A stretch of DNA of 59,679 bases, taken from assembly GCA_937958675.1 (NCBI GenBank), contig CALGND010000082.1, positions 1 to 59,679 of the forward strand. Reading direction: 5' to 3'. The notes under the pieces were generated by a model. It was not told the DNA's origin and ran no database searches. It saw only the letters and a program-made list of their open reading frames with translations. Position 1 is the stretch's first letter; every line of letters begins with the position of its first letter. Origin of the DNA: an uncultured Granulosicoccaceae bacterium. GTDB taxonomy: Bacteria > Pseudomonadota > Gammaproteobacteria > Granulosicoccales > Granulosicoccaceae. This document shows, one piece after another, positions 53,012 to 59,679 of this stretch. Both the position numbers and the translations under genes were made by a program.

Positions 53012-54649
53012 TTAGATGTCGCTAGCTGCAAATACACGTCCACCTTGAATCGTACCCCAGACGCCAATATCTTTAAGCTGCATGGCAGGCACGGCGGTGG
53101 GATCTTCATGAAGCACGGCAAAATCAGCCTGCTTTCCTGCTTCAATGGAACCCACTTCATCGTCAATGTTCAATGTATAAGCGGCGCCAATCGTAATAGC
53201 GTACAACGCTTCCTCTACAGTGATCTTCTCGTACTCACCTTGGGTTCTGCCAGAGTGGGTTAGTCGATTAACAGCACACCAAGCAGTAAACAGTGGACTC
53301 AGGGGCGTAATGGGTGCGTCAGAATGAATTGCGAGCGGAATACCGTTGTCTAGTGCTGTTCTACATGCGTTCATTCGCTCTGCTCGTTCAGGCCCAACGG
53401 TTAGCCGATAGTGTTCGTCGCCCCAATAGAAATGGTGATTGGCAAAATGATTAACGCACATATCCAACTTCGCCATACGTCGATACTGTGCAGCATTAAT
53501 CAGTTGTCCGTGTTGAATAGTAAATCGGTGATTGTTACTTGGATGTTTTTTCAGGGCGGCTTCCAAGGTGTCTAAGGCTAGGTCGGTCGCTTCATCACCA
53601 TTGGTGTGTGTATGGATTTGCAACTCTGCCTCCAGTGCCATCTCGTAAATAGCTAGCATCTGCTCTGGCGCTATATACCAAAGCCCGTTAGGGGCACCGT
53701 TATAATAGCCCGGCCAATTTAATCGTGCCGTAAAGCCTTGAATAGATCCATCGGCAATAACTTTAATTTTGCCGAGCCGGAACCGATCAGTTGAACGCAG
53801 TTTGAGTGACTTTACCTGTTCAATTAATTCCTGAGGAGTAAGCCCAATGTGAAATCTAAACGAAAAAATACGTACCGGGAAATCAGTTTCATTAGTAACC
53901 CGTATGCCCACGTCAACTATATCATCTGATAATTGGGCCGCTAAATCCGTAGCGGTAGTCACGCCGTTGCGTACACAGAGCCTGGAAAAATCAATTAGGC
54001 CTGATTCATCGAATTCAAGCATGTTGCCATCAAAGCCTGCTTCTTGGGCAACCGAGAAATACACATCCGGCCCCTTCAGCTCACCCGTTGGCATTCCATC
54101 GTCACCTAATGGCACACCGACATGTTCTATTCCTGCTCGCATAAAGTCAGAGAGTTCAAGTGCTTTTGTATTAACACTCATGGTATGTGCCGATGCATGA
54201 ATGATTCCTATTGGGCGAGTACTGGAAATGCAGTCAAGCATTTGTCGAGTTATTTTCTTATCTGAATAATAAATCGGGTCTATAGCCCACCCCGTCAACG
54301 CTTGTGTAGGATCGTCAAGTGTCTTTTCTTTTTCTTGCATCCGTGCAATCACATCATCCATGGTTTGTAGCCCAGACCATATTTTTCCATGTGGATCCAT
54401 TCGATCATGAAAACCGCAATAAACAAAACGCCACCATTTGCCTTCAACGGCATGGCTGTGACCTTCAATCAAGCCAGGCATCAGTATTTTGTCTTCAAAA
54501 CGCTCGTCTAACGAGTATTCACCAAAACCCACGAGCTCACTTAATGTACCCGCGCCCAGAATACGGCCATCTCTTACTGCCACGTGTGATACGACCGGCC
54601 TTGCCGGATTCATAGTGATGATTTTTTTAGCTGAATATATCGTTGTCAT
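53012..54649 (-). CDS. YtcJ-like metal-dependent amidohydrolase
   Basis: 545 residues, amidohydrolase-3 family. It opens with IYSAKKIITMNPARPVVSHVAV and DGRILG (N-terminal beta sandwich), then the HxH metal motif in PGLIEGHSHAVEG, a lysine-region IKVIADGSIQGFTA, a central HTHTNGDEATDLALD, a GQLINAAQYRRM, and SDAPITPL with the metal Asp. Substrate unknown: homologues hydrolyse amides, formamides or cyclic imides. It is divergent from the TRAP genes (218-base gap) and 32 bases upstream of the COG0523 gene in the same orientation. I use ATG at 54649; an earlier in-frame start at 54706 adds an unlikely extension. Confidence 0.85.
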   Translation of the reverse strand: MTTIYSAKKIITMNPARPVVSHVAVRDGRILGAGTLSELVGFGEYSLDERFEDKILMPGLIEGHSHAVEGKWWRFVYCGFHDRMDPHGKIWSGLQTMDDVIARMQEKEKTLDDPTQALTGWAIDPIYYSDKKITRQMLDCISSTRPIGIIHASAHTMSVNTKALELSDFMRAGIEHVGVPLGDDGMPTGELKGPDVYFSVAQEAGFDGNMLEFDESGLIDFSRLCVRNGVTTATDLAAQLSDDIVDVGIRVTNETDFPVRIFSFRFHIGLTPQELIEQVKSLKLRSTDRFRLGKIKVIADGSIQGFTARLNWPGYYNGAPNGLWYIAPEQMLAIYEMALEAELQIHTHTNGDEATDLALDTLEAALKKHPSNNHRFTIQHGQLINAAQYRRMAKLDMCVNHFANHHFYWGDEHYRLTVGPERAERMNACRTALDNGIPLAIHSDAPITPLSPLFTAWCAVNRLTHSGRTQGEYEKITVEEALYAITIGAAYTLNIDDEVGSIEAGKQADFAVLHEDPTAVPAMQLKDIGVWGTIQGGRVFAASDI

Positions 54650-54867
54650 CTCAAGCTCGTGATATGTGTCTTGAGCTTGAAATTCTACAGGCACGGGTGT
54701 ACGCATAGCTAGCAGGAATATATAAGAGCTTTCGCAATGAGACTGAAAGGACCAGTTTTAAACCACCACATGCCCTTTTTTACGGATTAATCCAATCAGG
54801 ACTTGTACCAACTTATTGTGCTGTGCCATATTAGAAAATCAGCTCGACAATCACCACAGGAGAAAGT

Positions 54868-55866
54868 ATGAAACGCGGAATAATAAAGTACTTAGTATCC
54901 CCACTGGTCGCATTTGGACTAACAGCATCCACAGCCATGGCGGCAGATATCACAATGAATCTGGGCTTCGGTGCGCCAGAGGATTCACTGTATGGTCGCT
55001 TTGCCAAAATATTCAAGGAAAAAGCCGAAGACTACACCGGTGGTACTGTCGAAGTAAAAATGCGCTGCTGTAACCAGATATCAAGCGAAGATGAGGGCTT
55101 TAAAGCAATGCAATTAGGCACTGTTGATGGCTTTTTCATCACGGCCAATAACGTATCCCCACACTGGTCATTAATGGATGTCACCGTACTGCCTTATGTT
55201 TTTCAAAATAAGGAGCACCTTGAGCGAGTGGTTGATGGCCCCGTAGGCGACTTTATGAAAGAGCGCTTACAGGCTGATACGAGCGTACACCTACTCTCTT
55301 TTGGCCCAGCGTTGTACCGAGACTTCTATAACTCCGTGCGCCCTGTCAACTCGATGGCAGACATGGCAGGCTTAAAAGTTCGTGTTCCAAAAAACGAAGT
55401 TATGCTGGCAACCTTTAAAGCCTTTGGTGCAAACCCGGTTCCCCTTGCTTGGTCTGAAACACCAACAGCACTGCAAACCGGTACGGTTGATGGTGGTGAC
55501 AACGGTACATCATTTATCAAAGATATGAAGTTTTTTGAATTTGAACCACATTTAGTAATTCTTGAGCACTTTGTTGCTATGGCGCCATTGTTTGCTTCAG
55601 ATTCATTTATGAAAAAGTTAAATGATGAGCAAAGGGAACAGATTCAACGTGCCGCTACTGACGCCGGTGCAGAGTTTCGAGAGCAAGTAGCTGCTGAAAC
55701 TGAAGAAGTACGAGACTGGTTAGTTAACGAAGGTGGTATGAAAAGAACAGACCCTGATAAAACCGATTTCGTAGCAGCCGCAAAAAATGTGCAACTAGAA
55801 TTTGCTGAAAAACGTGGCCCAGAGTTTGTCGAACTGGTACAGAAGATTCAGGACGCAGCGCAGTAG
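54868..55866 (+). CDS. TRAP transporter substrate-binding protein, DctP type
   Basis: 332 residues, periplasmic receptor. Signal peptide about residues 1-25 (KYLVSPLVAFGLTASTAMA, cleavage after AMA). The family pattern LRVPKNEVMLATFKAFGANPVPLAWSETPTALQTGTVDGGDNG, with the ligand-binding Arg, is clear, though here it starts KVRVP. An odd vicinal cysteine pair lies in EVKMRCCNQIS. It heads the dctPQM operon. The bound substrate is likely a carboxylate, perhaps an acylated amino acid given the flanking amidohydrolases. Confidence 0.92.
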   Translation: MKRGIIKYLVSPLVAFGLTASTAMAADITMNLGFGAPEDSLYGRFAKIFKEKAEDYTGGTVEVKMRCCNQISSEDEGFKAMQLGTVDGFFITANNVSPHWSLMDVTVLPYVFQNKEHLERVVDGPVGDFMKERLQADTSVHLLSFGPALYRDFYNSVRPVNSMADMAGLKVRVPKNEVMLATFKAFGANPVPLAWSETPTALQTGTVDGGDNGTSFIKDMKFFEFEPHLVILEHFVAMAPLFASDSFMKKLNDEQREQIQRAATDAGAEFREQVAAETEEVRDWLVNEGGMKRTDPDKTDFVAAAKNVQLEFAEKRGPEFVELVQKIQDAAQ

Positions 55867-55885
55867 CGAGCTAATAGTAAACTGT

Positions 55886-55911
55886 TTCCGGGAGAGTTAA
55901 CTCTCCCGGAA
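55886..55911 (+). terminator. Perfect palindrome between dctP and dctQ
   Basis: A 26-base perfect palindrome (55886-55911) with core GGGAGAGTTAACTCTCCC folds to a strong hairpin 19 bases after the dctP stop. No T-run follows, so it probably stabilises dctP mRNA or causes partial termination, raising receptor over membrane subunits. Confidence 0.6.
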
Positions 55912-55941
55912 TGTTTAGCTTAACTTCCTGAGAGTAATAAA

Positions 55942-56487
55942 ATGTCAGCATTAAAATGGCTCGAACGCCATTTTGAAGAGCTAATTTGCTGTACCTGTCT
56001 TGTCATTATTGCAGTCAGCGTATTTTCGCAAGTTGTCGCGCGCTATGTTTTTGAAATAGCACTGCACTGGACTGAAGAAGTCGCCGCAATCAGTATGGTT
56101 TGGGCGGTATATATGGGCGCAGCATTATGCGTACGTGAGCGTTTCCACATCCGCATACTCATTGCAGTGCAGTCCTTACCATCGCGTTTTGGCCGATACA
56201 CCATTTTTATCGCCGACCTATTCTGGACATTCTTTAGCTTATTCATGATACGTGTGAGTTGGGACTACCTCGCGGTATTGTGGAAATTTCCATCAACCAG
56301 CCCTAGTCTTGGCATCAATCAGTTTTATCCGCAAACCATCTTGTTTATTGGTTATACCCTGATGTTGTTGCGATTAGTCCAGACCTATTATCTCTGGTAC
56401 AAGGATGGTGCAAATGGTTTACCAGGAATGCTCGAAGAGGAATGGGATGAGCCTGCTCCTGTAAATGATAGTGAGTCTCAAGGATGA
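55942..56487 (+). CDS. TRAP transporter small membrane subunit, DctQ type
   Basis: 181 residues with four predicted membrane helices: ELICCTCLVIIAVSVFSQVVARYVF, EVAAISMVWAVYMGAALCVRE, FIADLFWTFFSLFMIRVSW, and QTILFIGYTLMLLRLVQTYYLW. The W-E-E-V-A motif in ALHWTEEVAAISMVW is typical of DctQ. Its ATGA overlap with dctM links the two genes. It partners DctM in the inner membrane. Confidence 0.9.
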   Translation: MSALKWLERHFEELICCTCLVIIAVSVFSQVVARYVFEIALHWTEEVAAISMVWAVYMGAALCVRERFHIRILIAVQSLPSRFGRYTIFIADLFWTFFSLFMIRVSWDYLAVLWKFPSTSPSLGINQFYPQTILFIGYTLMLLRLVQTYYLWYKDGANGLPGMLEEEWDEPAPVNDSESQG

Positions 56488-57773
56488 GCCCGTTAGCAAT
56501 TTTAGCCATCGCGTTTGTCGTGCTAACACTCATTGGCGTGCCGTTGTTTGTATCGGTTGGCCTGACCACGGTGTTAGCCCTGTTCCTTATTGATATTCCT
56601 TATACGCTAATGGCGCAAACCGGTTATGGCAGCTTAACGCCTTTTCCGCTACTCACCATTCCGTTGTTTGTACTGGCCGGTCGCTTGATGGAAGTTGGCG
56701 GTATGGCCACTCGGATGATTTCCATCGCGACGAATTTAGTTGGTGCCTACCGTGGCTCGATGGGTTTGGTGACTGTATTCGCCTGCATGCTGTTTGCTGC
56801 GCTTTCTGGCTCTGGCCCTGCAACCACTGCGGCAATTGGTTCAGTGACCGTGCCAGCGATGAAGCGCGATGGTTATGACACCCCATTCGCTGCGGCCATT
56901 ACGGCAAGTGCTGGCGCACTAGGCAGTTTGATTCCACCGTCTAACCTAATGATTATTTACGGGTTGGTATCAGAAACGTCTATCCCAAGATTATTCTTAG
57001 CAGGTTTGTTACCCGGCATCCTTGTCACAATGCTGCTTATGGTCACAACTTACATCATTGCTCGTCGACGCAACTATGGTGGTGGCGGTGATCCGTTCTC
57101 TTGGAATCCATTTTTAAAAGCGGCATGGGATGGAAAATGGTCAATTGGCGCTCCGATACTTATTCTTGGCGGAATTTACGGTGGTGTTTTCACGCCTACC
57201 GAAGCAGCTGGTGTCGCTGTTTTCTATTCCTTGTTTGTCGGTACCTTTATCTATCGTGAATTGACGTGGATCAAGCTATATGAAGCCTTACGATTTACAG
57301 CATTGCTTACAGGCATATTAATTCTGTTAACACCCACTCTGGCTTTTGGTCAACTAACGGCTTTCTATGACGTGCCAGCAGCCGTACAGGTTGGTATTAC
57401 TTCATTGACCGACAATCCAATCCTTGTACTGCTGTTGATCGGTATTTTCTATATATTTATCGGCACCTTTATGGAGTCACTTGCGCAGATCGTGCTGTTT
57501 ACTTCGGTTTTCCTGCCATTGGTCGTATCGCTGGGAATCGATCCAGTGTTCTTTGGCATCTTTACCGTTATCACCTGCGAGATCGGATTTCTAACGCCTC
57601 CCTTAGGTGCCAACTTGACAGTAGCGGCTCGCATATCGGGTATATCCATGGAACGAATATCAGTTGCAGTGGTACCATTTATTCTCGCCTATATAGTAGG
57701 GATGTTAGTGCTAATTATCTTTCCCGATGTTGTTTTGTTTCTTCCAAACTGGTTATATGGCGAGGCCAAATAG
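56484..57773 (+). CDS. TRAP transporter large permease, DctM type
   Basis: 429 residues with about twelve hydrophobic segments. Family motifs: FPLLTIPLFVLAGRLMEVGGMATRMI, ALSGSGPATTAAIGSVTVPAMKRDGYD, ASAGALGSLIPPSNLMIIYG, FTPTEAAGVAVFYSLFVG and GFLTPPLGANLTVA. DctM is the sodium-coupled transport subunit. Overlaps dctQ by 4 bases and precedes the amidohydrolase gene by 9 bases. Confidence 0.93.
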   Translation: MSPLAILAIAFVVLTLIGVPLFVSVGLTTVLALFLIDIPYTLMAQTGYGSLTPFPLLTIPLFVLAGRLMEVGGMATRMISIATNLVGAYRGSMGLVTVFACMLFAALSGSGPATTAAIGSVTVPAMKRDGYDTPFAAAITASAGALGSLIPPSNLMIIYGLVSETSIPRLFLAGLLPGILVTMLLMVTTYIIARRRNYGGGGDPFSWNPFLKAAWDGKWSIGAPILILGGIYGGVFTPTEAAGVAVFYSLFVGTFIYRELTWIKLYEALRFTALLTGILILLTPTLAFGQLTAFYDVPAAVQVGITSLTDNPILVLLLIGIFYIFIGTFMESLAQIVLFTSVFLPLVVSLGIDPVFFGIFTVITCEIGFLTPPLGANLTVAARISGISMERISVAVVPFILAYIVGMLVLIIFPDVVLFLPNWLYGEAK

Positions 57774-57782
57774 GAGTCTGTT

Positions 57783-59381
57783 ATGTTCGATATTATTCTC
57801 AAAGGCGGCGAAGTATTCGATGGCACCGGAGCAGCTGGCTTTATAGGCGACATCGGTATTCTTAACGGAAAAATCAACGAAATAAACCGAAACGAGCTAC
57901 ACGACGCTAAAGAAATCATTGATGTTACTGGACTAACAGTAGCACCAGGCTTTGTCGACATGCATACACATTCAGATTTCACTCTGATTGCTGATTCACG
58001 TGCTGAAAGCCAAGTTCATCAGGGCGTCACAACGGAAGTGATTGGGCAGTGCGGGATAAGCTGCGCGCCTGTTTGCTCCCATTCAGCTATCCCACATGTG
58101 TCTCCTTGGTATACAAGCAAAGCAAAACACGCCAATTGGTTAGGCTTCGGTGAATACTTAGACGCCTTAGATGCAAGTGAATTAGGAGTAAACGTGATGG
58201 CCTTTGTTGGCCACGGTACGATACACCGAGCAGTCATGGGAGATGAGCTCCGTGCTGGTGATCCTGATGAAGTAAAGCAAATGGCAAAATTAGTTGATCA
58301 AGCCATGGATGAGGGCGCCGGTGGGTTTTCATCGGGGCTTGAGTACTTCCCGGGAATTATGGCAGCACCTGAACACCTAGTGCCGATGTGCGAAGTAGCC
58401 AGTAAATACGGGCGCTTGTATGCCACTCATGTGCGCAACCGTGACACTCAGTACGACCTTGGGTTTGCCGAAGCCATAGCCACAGCACGGCAAGCTGGCA
58501 CTCGTCTGCAAATCTCGCACATCCAACCCAAGTATGGAGCGCCAGACTACGCGATGAACCATACACTTGAAATGATCGACATTGCCCGCAGACATGATGC
58601 TGATATCGCATTCGACATCATTCCACATGATTGGGCTCACACACTGATGGCTGCAATCCTACCCAAATGGGCTCAAGCTGGTGGCGTGGATGAGGTGCTA
58701 AAAAGGCTTAAGAACTCAGAAGACAGAGAGCGTATAAAAGCCAATGAGCAACCCATGTGGTTGTTGGTTAAAGCAAAAAAATGGAAAGATATTGTTCTGC
58801 TAAATGCGACTGAAAATAACGATCTAGTCGGAGCCGACTTTGAAGAGATTGGGCGCATGCGCGGCGTTGACCCATACGATGCGGTACTTGATATTCTAAT
58901 AGAGGAAGGCGATAACTTAATGGGTACGATGTGGTCTTCCAAGTCATTCCGCGATGACGATCTGGATTTGTGTTTACAACAGAATGAATGTGCGGTGATA
59001 TCCGATACCGTGGCAGTAGCAACCGACGGCGTACTCAAAGATCACCTTGGCTCGCTTAGCGGTTACGGTTGGGCAGCTCGCTTCTTACAACATTATGTAC
59101 GTGATCGCGAAGTATTAAGCCTTGCCGAAGGCCTACAAAAAATCACGTCCATTCCCGCAGAACGGTTAGGCTTGCTTAAAAGAGGAAAGCTTAAAGTCGG
59201 TTACCACGCAGATGTGTGCGTATTCGATAAGGCCACGATTACCAGCAACGTAACCGCAAAGAACCCCCGCCGTTACGCATCCGGTGTTGCACATGTGCTT
59301 GTTAACGGCCAAATATCTTTACGTGATGGCGTACGCACTAGTGTTAGTGCTGGCCAAGTGGTACGCGAGTTTGCAGCGTAA
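57783..59381 (+). CDS. N-acyl-D-amino-acid deacylase family amidohydrolase
   Basis: 532 residues. The D-aminoacylase/dihydroorotase-like family removes acyl groups from N-acyl-D-amino acids. HxH metal ligands are His61 and His63 (DMHTHSDF), followed by GVTTEVIGQCGISCAPV, where Cys90 matches the metal-ligand cysteine of D-aminoacylase. Later motifs: FSSGLEYFPG, YATHVRNRD, LQISHIQPKYG, and TDGVLKDH near the C-terminus. The ATG at 57783 follows GGAG. It is the last gene of the dctPQM operon, so the transporter probably imports its substrate, an acylated D-amino acid or similar amide. The exact substrate is inferred. Confidence 0.87.
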   Translation: MFDIILKGGEVFDGTGAAGFIGDIGILNGKINEINRNELHDAKEIIDVTGLTVAPGFVDMHTHSDFTLIADSRAESQVHQGVTTEVIGQCGISCAPVCSHSAIPHVSPWYTSKAKHANWLGFGEYLDALDASELGVNVMAFVGHGTIHRAVMGDELRAGDPDEVKQMAKLVDQAMDEGAGGFSSGLEYFPGIMAAPEHLVPMCEVASKYGRLYATHVRNRDTQYDLGFAEAIATARQAGTRLQISHIQPKYGAPDYAMNHTLEMIDIARRHDADIAFDIIPHDWAHTLMAAILPKWAQAGGVDEVLKRLKNSEDRERIKANEQPMWLLVKAKKWKDIVLLNATENNDLVGADFEEIGRMRGVDPYDAVLDILIEEGDNLMGTMWSSKSFRDDDLDLCLQQNECAVISDTVAVATDGVLKDHLGSLSGYGWAARFLQHYVRDREVLSLAEGLQKITSIPAERLGLLKRGKLKVGYHADVCVFDKATITSNVTAKNPRRYASGVAHVLVNGQISLRDGVRTSVSAGQVVREFAA

Positions 59382-59484
59382 ACCAGTTTTTCTGATTTGA
59401 CTCAACCTTTACACTCTGGTTAGGTATATTCCCACTGCTCGCGTATAGCAAATTCCACGCTGCCCGAAAAGCGCTACTCTCAGT

Positions 59485-59679
59485 CTATGGCTCCAATTCG
59501 CGCCAGGTCAATCTACCGTCATTTATGTTAGTGGACATCCCTATTGCCGTTGCTCCTGAGCCGTTTTCTTTTTGTGAAAGCAAGTAATCCACTGTTTCAC
59601 CAGCCACCATAGTTGGAGAGCTGAACGGATTAGTCATATTTTTCACTCCAGCGGCTTCACCATCGTTTAAGCTCCCATC
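59485..59679 (-). CDS. 3' end of an unidentified minus-strand gene (truncated)
   Basis: The last 64 codons of an open frame that runs off the right edge; stop TAG at 59485-59487. The visible protein contains MTNPFSSPTMVAGETVDYLL, then GATAIGMSTNINDGRLTWRE. A C-terminal region ending in a W-R-E-L-E-P tail and the helix VAGETVDYLL are reminiscent of the end of short-chain dehydrogenases, but the match is too weak to name. It is convergent with the amidohydrolase gene, 103 bases apart. Confidence 0.5.
   Translation of the reverse strand, partial: DGSLNDGEAAGVKNMTNPFSSPTMVAGETVDYLLSQKENGSGATAIGMSTNINDGRLTWRELEP

Overview
The window reads as chromosomal DNA of a Gram-negative, probably marine, proteobacterium. 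A gammaproteobacterium seems most likely: CsrA, RraA, Tex, ArfB, an NrtS-type protein, choline sulfatase, a TRAP transporter and moderate GC all fit. The alternate-type SerC and long SerA are also common in alphaproteobacteria, so the class is not certain. Genes are densely packed on both strands. I see no rRNA, tRNA, CRISPR array, insertion sequence or phage gene.

Layout. 1-11.3 kb is core metabolism: serC (cut by the left edge), serA, hisN, metF, metH, an IlvD/Edd-family dehydratase and an OmpA-like lipoprotein. 11.5-29.9 kb is a catabolic island. It holds a fused aconitase-X protein, a histone-deacetylase-fold amidohydrolase, a MarR regulator, enamidase, two DUF1185 paralogues, a UPF0280 protein, 6-hydroxynicotinate reductase, a two-gene molybdenum hydroxylase, a polytopic membrane protein and a complete branched-chain-type ABC transporter. 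Together these match a reductive nicotinate route: nicotinate to 6-hydroxynicotinate (Mo hydroxylase), to 1,4,5,6-tetrahydro-6-oxonicotinate (reductase), to 2-formylglutarate (enamidase). This chemistry is known from the anaerobe Eubacterium barkeri. 30-42.4 kb is mixed housekeeping: ArfB, an ankyrin protein with a structured leader, Gph, NrtS, a FrnE-like DsbA protein, a TPR protein, choline sulfatase, Tex, HutD, a UMF1-type MFS carrier, CsrA and a LysR regulator.

42.4-48 kb holds a tight five-gene minus-strand operon: glutamate mutase S and E subunits, their ASKHA-fold reactivase, an adenylate-forming enzyme lacking the usual catalytic lysine, and an EamA transporter. No methylaspartate ammonia-lyase is nearby, so the expected product, 3-methylaspartate, may be activated or exported rather than fermented. 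It is divergent from rraA. 48.6-52 kb is the homogentisate operon hmgA-fahA-maiA. 52-59.4 kb has a COG0523 GTPase, two metal-dependent amidohydrolases and a complete DctPQM TRAP importer, which suggests uptake and hydrolysis of an acylated or amide substrate. The right edge cuts an unidentified minus-strand gene.

The two most interesting systems are the nicotinate island and the glutamate mutase / adenylation / export operon. In the first, a UPF0280 (ApbE-related) gene is coupled to a reductase whose E. barkeri homologue carries covalent flavin, and candidate MarR operators are shared between two promoter regions. All functions are inferred by reading the sequences; no database search was run.
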